From JAJFFW01 sp965263375 (GTDB lineage: Bacteria > Pseudomonadota > Alphaproteobacteria > Caulobacterales > Parvularculaceae), in the NCBI GenBank assembly GCA_965263375.1, contig OZ253669.1, positions 1,798,001 through 1,862,000 on the forward strand: a DNA stretch of 64,000 bases. Direction: 5' to 3'. The first letter of the stretch is position 1; every line of letters begins with the position of its first letter. This document shows, in pieces, positions 9,793-16,982 of the stretch. Position numbers and translations under genes: made by a program. Under the pieces are notes generated by a model that was given only the letters and a program-made list of their open reading frames with translations, was not told where the DNA came from and searched no databases.

Positions 9793-10221
9793 CTAAGCTT
9801 GCACCTCCAGCCCCATGGCCCGTGCAGAGCCCTCGATAATCTTTGTTGCGGCGTCAAGATCGTTAGCGTTGAGATCTTTCATTTTCATCTCAGCGATTTC
9901 ACGGCATTGCGCAACGGTTACTGAACCAGCCACATCGCGGCCAGGCGCCGAACCGCCTTTTTTCAGCTTTGCCGCCTTCTTCAAAAGGAAAGATGCTGGC
10001 GGCGTTTTAATTGCGAAATTAAACGACTTATCGGAATAGATTGTGATGATGGTTGGGATTGGCATCCCCTTTTCCATCTCTTGGGTCTTTGCGTTAAAAG
10101 CCTTACAAAATTCCATGATGTTCAAGCCGCGCTGGCCGAGCGCTGGGCCGATGGGCGGCGATGGAGTCGCTGAACCCGCCGGCACCTGAAGTTTCAGGTA
10201 GCCTTCTATTTTTTTCGCCAT
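9793..10221 (-). CDS. rplK: 50S ribosomal protein L11
   Basis: At 142 residues it has the standard L11 length. It begins with KIEGYLKLQVPAGSATPSPPIGPALGQRGLNIMEFCKAFN, shown here only in parts: the PAG..TPSPPIGPALGQRG motif (about 14-32) is unmistakable. L11 forms the GTPase-associated stalk base and is needed for the stringent response. The ATG at 10221 is preceded by a strong ribosome site (AGGAGG). secE and nusG, which usually precede it, are not upstream here, so this operon must have its own promoter in the 646-bp gap to the right. Confidence 0.98.
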   Translation of the reverse strand: MAKKIEGYLKLQVPAGSATPSPPIGPALGQRGLNIMEFCKAFNAKTQEMEKGMPIPTIITIYSDKSFNFAIKTPPASFLLKKAAKLKKGGSAPGRDVAGSVTVAQCREIAEMKMKDLNANDLDAATKIIEGSARAMGLEVQA

Positions 10222-10867
10222 GAATGGCCTCCTATTTCGGGGAAATTCCCCTAAGACAAGATGCGCCCAATGCGGTTCGGCCCGACATGGTCTTATACGA
10301 CGGCAACCTCCCGCAAATGGGAAGCGCGAGGCTTAGCGCATCGCTAAAAAAATCGCAAGTTTTGTCTGGAAAGAGGAAAGCACAAACAAAGAGCGGCGCA
10401 GGCGTTCCTAATGGGGGAAAGAAAACGCCTGCTTAAAAACGCAACCTCTCTTCGTCATTACATTTTCTAAGGTGAAATACGCAACTTACGCGACGAAAAC
10501 TGGGACAGGCAGATACGCAGCTCTGTAATGTTATAAAGTTACTTAAAAAATGTGGCGATAATGGGGCATTCCCCAAATGCGTGTGAGCTTGAGTACCTTC
10601 AAAATAAACCAAATATGTAGGGGCGAGGATAACACGCATATCCTCGCCCCCTCGATGAACGATCGGCTAAAAGGAGAGAGAGGCGCCGCCGCCCATCACC
10701 GCGCGAATTACGCCCCGCGGTTGTTTTTAATAATGGGGGGCAATCTCAGCGGACTAGCGGCCTTTATGCGGCAAGAGTGTGTCAACCCTTCACAAAATTG
10801 TCATCTGATATAACCAAGTTTCTATTGCAATAGCCAAGACAGCAATAATAGCCAATCATTTGGGAAA
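10222..10867. other. Gene-free gap upstream of rplK, with leader
   Basis: No convincing protein-coding or RNA gene was seen. The left 200 bp must contain the rplK promoter and leader (minus strand); a short GGGGAATTTCCCC palindrome lies about 20 nt before the rplK start and could belong to an L1-type autoregulatory site, but I cannot match it to a known L1 target. A long hairpin at 10620-10650 is listed separately. A 12-bp perfect palindrome CTATTGCAATAG lies at 10822-10833. Confidence 0.5.
10620..10650. other. Perfect 12-bp GC-rich hairpin of unknown role
   Basis: The arms GGGGCGAGGATA and TATCCTCGCCCC are perfectly complementary with a 7-nt loop. There is no T-tract on either strand, so it is not a classical intrinsic terminator. 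It lies about 400 bp upstream of rplK and 218 bp after the end of the CcmH-like gene. It could be a factor-assisted terminator, an mRNA-stabilising structure or an operator. Confidence 0.5.
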
Positions 10868-11311
10868 CTAATCTTTGGACGGTTGTTTATCGCTATCTAT
10901 TTCAATCACGCTTTTTGCGCTTGGTGATGATTCGCTTATTATCGGGCGAATATAATGAAAAGCGAAGAAACTACCCACGATAAGGGTAATCAAAGGAAAT
11001 CCCCATACAAGTAACGAGCTCGGCTCGAAGGCTTTATGCACCAGCACCTTATCAACATAGTTTTCTTCTATAAGAGCCAGAATTTGTTTGTCGTTATCAC
11101 CAAGAACAAGTCTTGTTTGAACAAACGCCCTAACCTCTTTCGCTAATGGGTCATCAGAGTGTTCAAATTCTGGTTTCTGACAAACTAGACAGCGCAGCTG
11201 CGCTTCTATCGAGCGGGCTCTTTTTTCCAACTCAGGGGTAAAAAGTGATGCACTATCTGTGATCGTATTGCCGAGTGTATCGGCCGTATCAACACTCTCG
11301 GCTTGCGCCAC
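10868..11311 (-). CDS. CcmH-like protein, second copy, N-terminus apparently lost to a frame break
   Basis: The 147-residue product has the CcmH core: RSIEAQLRCLVCQ (CxxC heme-ligation thiols at about residues 41-44), a three-helix region (LAKEVRAFVQTRL), LVWGFPLITLIVGSFFAF as the C-terminal membrane helix, and a polar tail. The start used here is a GTG with no signal peptide, whereas CcmH needs its CxxC in the periplasm. A signal-like peptide lies just upstream in another frame (11352-11534). Removing one base from the AAA at 11370-11372 joins them. It is isolated from the main ccmFGHI operon at 41-46 kb, where an intact CcmH is encoded, and shares about the same motif order. It may be a decaying paralogue or a sequence with an indel error. 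Confidence 0.6.
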   Translation of the reverse strand: MAQAESVDTADTLGNTITDSASLFTPELEKRARSIEAQLRCLVCQKPEFEHSDDPLAKEVRAFVQTRLVLGDNDKQILALIEENYVDKVLVHKAFEPSSLLVWGFPLITLIVGSFFAFHYIRPIISESSPSAKSVIEIDSDKQPSKD

Positions 11312-11351
11312 GTTTGGGCTGGCGGAAAGACCATCTTGTGCAACGGTCTTA

Positions 11352-11534
11352 TTACCTAATGGACGTGCTAAAGCTCTTGTCTAACGCCTCATCAACGTCA
11401 GAATTTGAGTCTTCTTTTTTGTGCGCACCGTTATCCTCCCCTAGATTATTCGGTGCTTGTTGTGTCAGCGCGACAGCATCTATGTAAACCATAGCGCTGA
11501 TCGCTAGGGCAATTAGCCCAATCAACGCTCTCAT
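11352..11534 (-). CDS. Signal-anchor peptide ORF, probable lost N-terminus of the CcmH-like gene
   Basis: A 60-residue frame starting at ATG 11534 with a good ribosome site (AAAGGA). It has one membrane segment (MRALIGLIALAISAMVYI) followed by a polar, acidic linker and stops at 11352. The neighbouring CcmH-like frame is open from 11380 downward, so the two overlap by about 29 bp; a single-base change there would give one continuous protein with N-terminal signal, linker, CxxC domain and C-terminal helix. Alternatively it is an independent small membrane protein translated before the CcmH-like gene. Confidence 0.45.
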   Translation of the reverse strand: MRALIGLIALAISAMVYIDAVALTQQAPNNLGEDNGAHKKEDSNSDVDEALDKSFSTSIR

Positions 11535-11648
11535 AGCGTTTAGAGATCCTTTATCAGCGATCCAAACTGCAGAAGCAATGTTCGGTCTAGTGCCCCCCAT
11601 CTTCCGTATATCGGACTTTGATAATAGAAGCGACAATAAAGCGCACAC

Positions 11649-12549
11649 TTACTCTAGATAAATAGAAATTTTTTTAGATAATATAACACCGCTCCGCGAA
11701 AAAACTGAAGAACGTGAAAACTGATGCGCGCGTGAGTAAAAATGATCTACCAATATTGTTCGCCAACTTCATACACGTCCCTAGCCCCAGCCGTCCTGTC
11801 CCCATAGCCTTAAATCCACTTTTTAAGTACTTACTTGGCGCCGCTAACTTTTATACAAAATGACCCTTTGGCCTTGTTGTGTGCTGCGCCGGAAAAAGGC
11901 GCATCAAGCATATTTATTCCTGAACTCAAGTCTTTTCTAAGTTTATGAATATCAAAACCCGACATAGTGCTGATGACGGCAAGTTTTGGTTTGCGGCTTT
12001 GTCCCAAGGTCTTTGAGGAACAAAAGGGCCTACTTCGCAGGAACAGGCAAAGATACATTTCATTCAAATCACACGTATTCGAACGAAATTTATCCAACTT
12101 ACCCCGAATGGCGAGGAATTACGCTCGGGCGCATCTAAATCGATTCACTTTCGTCAGATTGGTGCTTGCGCTTTTGGCGTCTGTGCTTTTTGTTTACAAC
12201 ATGGCAATCGATGGACGCTACCTTTCTAACGCCGGAATTGAAAGATGATGTCCATGTTTGGCAATTATAGCCTCAACCTGTTTTTACGTCTGCACCATGA
12301 TTATTATAGCATCAGTTTTATGAAGCTCTTTGAAACTTCTTACGCACGGTCATCCTACAGATTTTGCAACGTCACTATTTCGAACCTCCACATCTGCAGC
12401 AAGATTTGGTTGACATGCCAAATTTCGAATAGAGATAAATCAAACGCCATAGGACTATGCTCAAATATATATCCCTACAAAGAATATAAAACAAAGCCCT
12501 GTTCTTCATGCGCTCAAACTGTTCGGCAGAACTGAACCACACTAAATAA
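11649..12549. other. Gene-poor, decayed 900-bp stretch
   Basis: No complete gene is supported. Several short open frames exist on both strands but lack ribosome sites or recognisable products. One of them (11831-12097, minus) contains a recognisable dehydrogenase fragment, listed separately. The stretch looks more A/T-rich than its neighbours by eye. Confidence 0.5.
11831..12097 (-). pseudogene. Fragment of a beta-hydroxyacid dehydrogenase (3-hydroxyisobutyrate dehydrogenase family)
   Basis: The middle and end of this 88-codon frame read KLAVISTMS...GINMLDAPFSGAA...AKGSFCIKVSG. This lines up with the family stretch in which an STxS motif is followed by about 20 residues and then DAPVSGG...A..GTL.I.VGG, the substrate-binding hinge of 3-hydroxyisobutyrate / tartronate semialdehyde reductases. 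The N-terminal Rossmann domain and the whole C-terminal helical domain are missing, and several normally fixed glycines are changed. It is therefore a relic of a roughly 290-residue gene. I matched it by motif only. Confidence 0.5.
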
Positions 12550-13500
12550 TTATGATTTGGCTAATCTGCTAGCGATTGCGGCCGATAAAAAAATCTGCAT
12601 CTGATGGAACATCAAAAGTGGTATGAGTACTTCCCCCACTATACCGCCCGCGATTAATATTTTCGCCATTGGGGCTCCTGCGGCAAGCGATTTTTGGGAA
12701 GCGCAGAATAAGGCCGCGCGCCGTTGGTCGACAGGAAAACCCATCGCGCGGGTCAGTGATAAAATTATCAAGACCATCGCCAAAAAAAGTGTTGTGCACA
12801 GAACCAAGATAATAAGTAACGAAAACAATTCTGTGTGTTCCCATAATCGGTCCAACATGGCGGCGGAAAAACTCGAAAACACAATGACGACGATTGCCGC
12901 TTTATCATTAAAAGCGATGATTTTCTTATACCGATCAGCAAGATCGCCAAGCCATGGGCGTAATAAATGACCAGCAATAAAAGGAACTAAAATTAATCCA
13001 AAAACGGAAACAATCGCCCCGCCTCCGCTTCCTGCCCCGCCAAGATTAACATCACCAAGCAATAATGCGGCTAAGATGGGTGTAATCACAACACCAAGGC
13101 AATTTGAAGCCGCCGCCGAAGCAACCGAGCTTGCCACCTCGCCTTTTGAAGCGGCGGTAAAAGCTATTGATGATTGCACAGTGGACGGAACAAGGGTGAG
13201 ATAGACAACCCCCATTGCAAGCCCCGGCGATAAAACACCGCCTAAAGAAGAACCCAAAGCAAAGCCGATGGCAGGATATAGCGCAAACGTAATCGACAAA
13301 ATGACGATATGCAATCGCCAGTTCTTAAGGGCGGACAGAACCGACTGACGCGATAGCTTTACGCCATGAGCAAAGAACATGAAAATAATCATGCCGAGCG
13401 CAATTATTTCGAAAATATGCGCCAGGCCGCCTTCAACAGGCGCGACACTCGCCAATATTATCGCCACAATAAGGGATATAAGAAAGAGATCGAACTTCAT
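12550..13500 (-). CDS. Bile acid:sodium symporter-like transporter, YfeH family
   Basis: A 316-residue polytopic protein with about 9-10 helices. Features of the SBF-like (YfeH) group include FMFFAHGVKLS in the second helix region, LVPSTVQSSIAFTAASKGEVASSVASAAASN (read in parts; the P-S-T-V-Q-S-S and A-S-N motifs lie at the inverted-repeat crossover), and QKSLAAGAPMAKI near the C-terminus. These are Na+-coupled or related organic anion transporters of the inner membrane; substrates of the YfeH group are not established. It is 85 bp downstream of the CRP-like regulator gene on the same strand, so the two could be co-transcribed. Confidence 0.82.
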   Translation of the reverse strand: MKFDLFLISLIVAIILASVAPVEGGLAHIFEIIALGMIIFMFFAHGVKLSRQSVLSALKNWRLHIVILSITFALYPAIGFALGSSLGGVLSPGLAMGVVYLTLVPSTVQSSIAFTAASKGEVASSVASAAASNCLGVVITPILAALLLGDVNLGGAGSGGGAIVSVFGLILVPFIAGHLLRPWLGDLADRYKKIIAFNDKAAIVVIVFSSFSAAMLDRLWEHTELFSLLIILVLCTTLFLAMVLIILSLTRAMGFPVDQRRAALFCASQKSLAAGAPMAKILIAGGIVGEVLIPLLMFHQMQIFLSAAIASRLAKS

Positions 13501-13585
13501 ATGATTCCACGCATTAATTTTTCAGCTTGTAACAGCCGGATAAAAAATGCGCACCGTAAAAATCATGATGGCGCTTATCTTGCGA

Positions 13586-14284
13586 TTATCCCTCGCTTAA
13601 TGTCCGCAAACTTTCGATATCAGCAATCGTAACAAGACCGCTTGCGACGGTGATTAATCCTTCATTTTCCCATGTCTTTAGCTGACGATTAACATTCTCC
13701 CGCATTAACCCAGCATGGGCGCCAAGATTACTTTGCGAAATTTTTGCATCGATTAACACTGCCCCACCGTCTTGAGGCTTGCCATAGACTTCTGCAAGCC
13801 TCAAAAGCGCGCGTGCAAGCCGCGGCGCAGCAGGCAAAGTGGCGATATCTTCCAACAGCAAATTAGTGTGACGCAGCCTCGTACAAAGCGCGGCGATAAT
13901 TTGCAGCGATACTTGAGGGCTTTGCTCAAGATAATTGAGAATATCCTCGCGCAAAAGCTTTAGTGTGTTGGTTTGCTCTAGCGTAGTGGCGGAAGCCGAG
14001 CGCTGGCCTCCGTCAAAAACCCCCATCTCCCCCAGGACCTCTTTCTCGCCCATGAAGGCTAAGACAGTTTCTTTGCCAGCTTCTGATACGACACTAATTT
14101 TAAGCCGGCCAGAAAGGATAATGTAAAGGCAGTCGCTTTCATCGCCCTGTGCAAAAATCTGTTTACGACCAGCAAAATTTGTGGGACGCGCTAGTTTTAA
14201 CAGCGTCTCCAGCTTTTCATTGCTTAGCGCCGCAAAAAACGGATGGCGTTGCAACTCCCATTTTAGACTTTCGACATCCATCAT
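13586..14284 (-). CDS. CRP/FNR-family transcriptional regulator with CRP-like cAMP pocket and recognition helix
   Basis: A 232-residue protein with an N-terminal cyclic-nucleotide domain (about 15-125), a dimerisation helix (about 130-150) and a C-terminal winged helix. The phosphate-binding cassette is intact (GEMGVFDGGQRSASA, about 82-96: the Glu and the R-S pair match the cAMP contacts of E. coli CRP), and a Thr follows in the dimer helix (RLRHTN). There are no FNR-type cysteines. The recognition helix reads RENVNR, which keeps the R-E...R residues that in E. coli CRP read TGTGA. A perfect CRP-type site lies about 310 bp upstream, and an adenylate cyclase gene is the next gene upstream. 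Two ATG codons start the frame. Confidence 0.88.
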   Translation of the reverse strand: MMDVESLKWELQRHPFFAALSNEKLETLLKLARPTNFAGRKQIFAQGDESDCLYIILSGRLKISVVSEAGKETVLAFMGEKEVLGEMGVFDGGQRSASATTLEQTNTLKLLREDILNYLEQSPQVSLQIIAALCTRLRHTNLLLEDIATLPAAPRLARALLRLAEVYGKPQDGGAVLIDAKISQSNLGAHAGLMRENVNRQLKTWENEGLITVASGLVTIADIESLRTLSEG

Positions 14285-14432
14285 TCCGCCCGCCTGGCTG
14301 TTCTGATTATGTCTAACACCCTAACAATATTTGATTATTTTGTCTCGCCCATCGGATGTCCCCAATAACTGTAGGGGGCACAATCAAGAGAGGTTTTTAT
14401 CGGCTGGAAAGCCCAAACGAATTGAGTTCAAC

Positions 14433-14534
14433 CTATGGGGCAACCGTAAAGAAGCTCGAAACTCCGAGGGACAAGATAGTTCCGATAAAGCCAACCAATG
14501 TTACTTCGATGATGCCCATGATGCTCTCTCTCAT
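14433..14534 (-). CDS. Putative 33-residue hydrophobic peptide downstream of a CRP-type site
   Basis: A short frame starts at ATG 14534 (a second ATG at 14519 has AGAGAG in front of it). It encodes one hydrophobic segment (GIIEVTLVGFIGTILSLGV) with an acidic N-terminus and no homology that I recognise. Its start is about 60 bp downstream of the CRP-type palindrome at 14594-14611, and a -10-like GTTAAT (minus strand, 14570-14575) is about 30 bp from the palindrome centre, which fits activator geometry. Size makes the call weak. Confidence 0.3.
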   Translation of the reverse strand: MRESIMGIIEVTLVGFIGTILSLGVSSFFTVAP

Positions 14535-14593
14535 TTGGGGATGGGTTTCTTCCCAGCCGACATATGGAGATTAACTTTTTATGGGAAACATCG

Positions 14594-14611
14594 CTGTGAC
14601 CCCGATCACAG
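14594..14611. promoter_or_regulatory. Perfect CRP-type operator CTGTGACCCCGATCACAG
   Basis: Both half sites (TGTGA and TCACA, spaced by six bases) match the E. coli CRP consensus exactly, and the symmetry extends one base further on each side. It lies in the 397-bp gap between the adenylate cyclase and the CRP-like regulator genes. The regulator encoded next door has the matching recognition residues, so autoregulation or control of the small frame at 14433-14534 is likely. Confidence 0.65.
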
Positions 14612-14681
14612 AAAGGTGAAGAACACGCCTCCAACGCGTTTGTCCTAGGAACATCACCTAATTATTTGAAATTGCTGTGCT

Positions 14682-16955
14682 TTACCCGCTTATCTCATCA
14701 CGAATACGCGACGCGAATATCTCAACAGCGGCGCCAAGTCCAAACATATCGCCTTTTCGGCATTGATCTAGCTTAGAAAGTGCAGCTGAGCCATCCCCTG
14801 CACGATACGCAATAACCGCCCCCTCAAACTGATCACGGAATTGTTGAAAAGCATGGGTATTTGCTGTCTTTTCATCCCCAACCAGGGCGAAAATATTTGT
14901 CGCCTCGCTTCGGCCTTTCACTTGAATGTCGCCAAGGGCAACGGTGGCGAAGTCACCGACCCGCGCATTTGTATCAGATGATATAATAATCTGTGCGCCA
15001 AACTGTTTGGTAACCGATTCAAGACGGGCGGTCAGATTGACCATATCCCCTAGCATTGAATATTCCAGATGATCTTCGGAACCAAAATTACCGACGCTGG
15101 CTTCTGCGGTGTGCATGCCAATGCCAATACGAATTTCCGGCAAGGCAAGTTCTTCATCATCCGCCCAGCTCTTGTTCAAATCGTCCAGCGCATCGATCAT
15201 GCGAAGCGCCGCGCGGCATGCTTGCGCCGGGTGATTTTTAACATCGATCGGCGCGTTCCACATGGCGGCCATGCCGTCACCCATATATTTATCAACCAGC
15301 CCGCGATGTTCCGTAACGATCCGGGTCATCGGCGTGAAATATTGATTGAGCATGGTGGTTACTTGTTGCGGGCTTAACTGCTCGGAAATTGTCGTAAAAC
15401 TGCGGATATCAGAAAAGAAGGCCGTAATCTCGCGCGCTTCACCCTCAAGTTTTAAAAGCGATGGATCTTTTTCAAGGCGGTCCAAAATCAATGGGGAAAG
15501 GAATTTACCAAAAGCGCCGCGAATAAATTTCCGCGCCATCTGCTCCTGCTGGAACATTACAACAAAGGCGCCGATGAAAGAAGCACCAAGAACCAACCCT
15601 GGTGAAACCGGGTCTAATAATACGCGCGAAGAAGAAAATAAGTAATACGCGCCGCCAAACAATCCCGCCACCAATAGCGCCCATAATGCAAACCCAATAG
15701 TCGCCGACAGCCGGGTCAACATGAAAATCAGGGTCAAAGAAACGACTGTCGCAATGACGATCTCTACGGGGCGCATTAAACCCCAAACACGATAGATCGT
15801 TTCTTGGGCTAATATCTGTTCTACAATATCAGCATGGATATGAACCCCTGGGCGTTCATCTCCAAGGGGGGTTACAAGCACATCCCGTAAGCCTTCAGCT
15901 GACGCCCCCACCATTACGATACGGCCCGCGACTTGCTTTGCTAGTTTTTCACGGCGCATGGTTTCGGCTTGTTCGTCGCCGACAGCATTTATATCACCAA
16001 GTACATCGACAACGGAAATAGATCTCGCAGCGACACTTTCAGGCGCGGAGTAGTGGATCCATATTCGTCCATCATCCGTTGTCGGCACGCGTAACCGGCA
16101 AAGTATCAGCTCTGATACAGAACGATTTGCGACCCCAGTGACATTAACCGTGCACGGGCCTTTTTCCGCCGCTTTTTGAAATTTTTTCGGTGTGAGTTTT
16201 GGATCAAGAAGTGGCGCCGCCACGCGGATAGCTTCAACGGCAAGACTTGGAAAGATTTCACTTCCGTCACATGCAAGCGCAACCAAAGGCGCCGCGCGTA
16301 CAACTGCGTCATTATTTATGCCAGCTCTAGCAAAGCCTTCGCCGCTTGCCGCTTGCCGAAACATGGGTAAAGACGGCACGGTCTGGCGAAAGCTAGCCGC
16401 AACCTGCGCCAATTCAAGAGGCTGCATACCTTGCACGCGCGCAGCCTCTAGCGGCTTTACGCAAGACGCATCACTCTGAGAAGATTGCGCCGTAAGATGC
16501 AACACAAATGGCGCCCGCTCCATGGCGGCCGCTAGCTGCTTGTCGTGGTCAACACTATCGAGATCAGCAGCGCCTAATGCTTGGGCCACAGTGTTCAGCG
16601 ACGGTTCGTCAAGCCAACTATTGACGACATTGGCCGGACTGGTGCGATCGGGTTCTGACAAAATGATATCAAAAACGATTGCCGCAGCGCCAGCTTCATT
16701 CAGCTCATCAATGATCGCCGCCAAACGATGGCGCGGCCAAGGCCATTGGCCATATTTGGCGAGCGCCGCATCATCAATCTCAACAATTTTAACAGGATCC
16801 GCGTTATAAGCCCGCGGCGACAAGCGCTGAAACTGGTCAAACATCCGGTCGCGTAAAATATCAACAGCATCCGGACGAATAACTAATAGGGCGATAGACA
16901 AGGCGCCGCCGATTACACCGGCAAGTCGTATCCAAAGGTGTTGTTGCCCGCCCAT
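14682..16955 (-). CDS. CHASE2-domain class III adenylate cyclase
   Basis: The 757-residue protein has an N-terminal membrane helix (about 8-25), a periplasmic CHASE2 sensor domain (about 30-380), three membrane helices (about 390-465) and a cytoplasmic cyclase domain (about 490-660). The catalytic domain keeps both metal aspartates (FFSDIRSFT and KYMGDG), the substrate-specifying Lys (VDKYMGD), and the Asp plus Asn/Arg of GDMVNLTARLE, so it should be active and should make cAMP rather than cGMP. The ATG at 16955 has a ribosome site (GGAAAG). It is the third gene of an operon after a TPR/barrel protein and a FecR-domain protein, a combination often seen with CHASE2 cyclases. The next gene downstream encodes a CRP-like cAMP receptor. 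Confidence 0.92.
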   Translation of the reverse strand: MGGQQHLWIRLAGVIGGALSIALLVIRPDAVDILRDRMFDQFQRLSPRAYNADPVKIVEIDDAALAKYGQWPWPRHRLAAIIDELNEAGAAAIVFDIILSEPDRTSPANVVNSWLDEPSLNTVAQALGAADLDSVDHDKQLAAAMERAPFVLHLTAQSSQSDASCVKPLEAARVQGMQPLELAQVAASFRQTVPSLPMFRQAASGEGFARAGINNDAVVRAAPLVALACDGSEIFPSLAVEAIRVAAPLLDPKLTPKKFQKAAEKGPCTVNVTGVANRSVSELILCRLRVPTTDDGRIWIHYSAPESVAARSISVVDVLGDINAVGDEQAETMRREKLAKQVAGRIVMVGASAEGLRDVLVTPLGDERPGVHIHADIVEQILAQETIYRVWGLMRPVEIVIATVVSLTLIFMLTRLSATIGFALWALLVAGLFGGAYYLFSSSRVLLDPVSPGLVLGASFIGAFVVMFQQEQMARKFIRGAFGKFLSPLILDRLEKDPSLLKLEGEAREITAFFSDIRSFTTISEQLSPQQVTTMLNQYFTPMTRIVTEHRGLVDKYMGDGMAAMWNAPIDVKNHPAQACRAALRMIDALDDLNKSWADDEELALPEIRIGIGMHTAEASVGNFGSEDHLEYSMLGDMVNLTARLESVTKQFGAQIIISSDTNARVGDFATVALGDIQVKGRSEATNIFALVGDEKTANTHAFQQFRDQFEGAVIAYRAGDGSAALSKLDQCRKGDMFGLGAAVEIFASRIRDEISG

Positions 16956-16982
16956 ATCAGCTTCTTTCCAACGCCATAGCGT

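Noticed and set aside
10224..10436. Plus-strand open frame of 70 codons opposite the rplK leader
   Set aside because: It overlaps the rplK ribosome site on the other strand, has a biased basic composition and no recognisable product; it is the antisense of the rplK leader.
12245..12535. Plus-strand frame of 96 codons in the decayed stretch
   Set aside because: No ribosome site, no domain, and Cys/Ser/Tyr-rich random-looking composition.
14331..14648. Two plus-strand frames opposite the crp-like upstream region
   Set aside because: No family match or ribosome site; they are antisense to the CRP site and the small minus-strand frame, which fit the context better.
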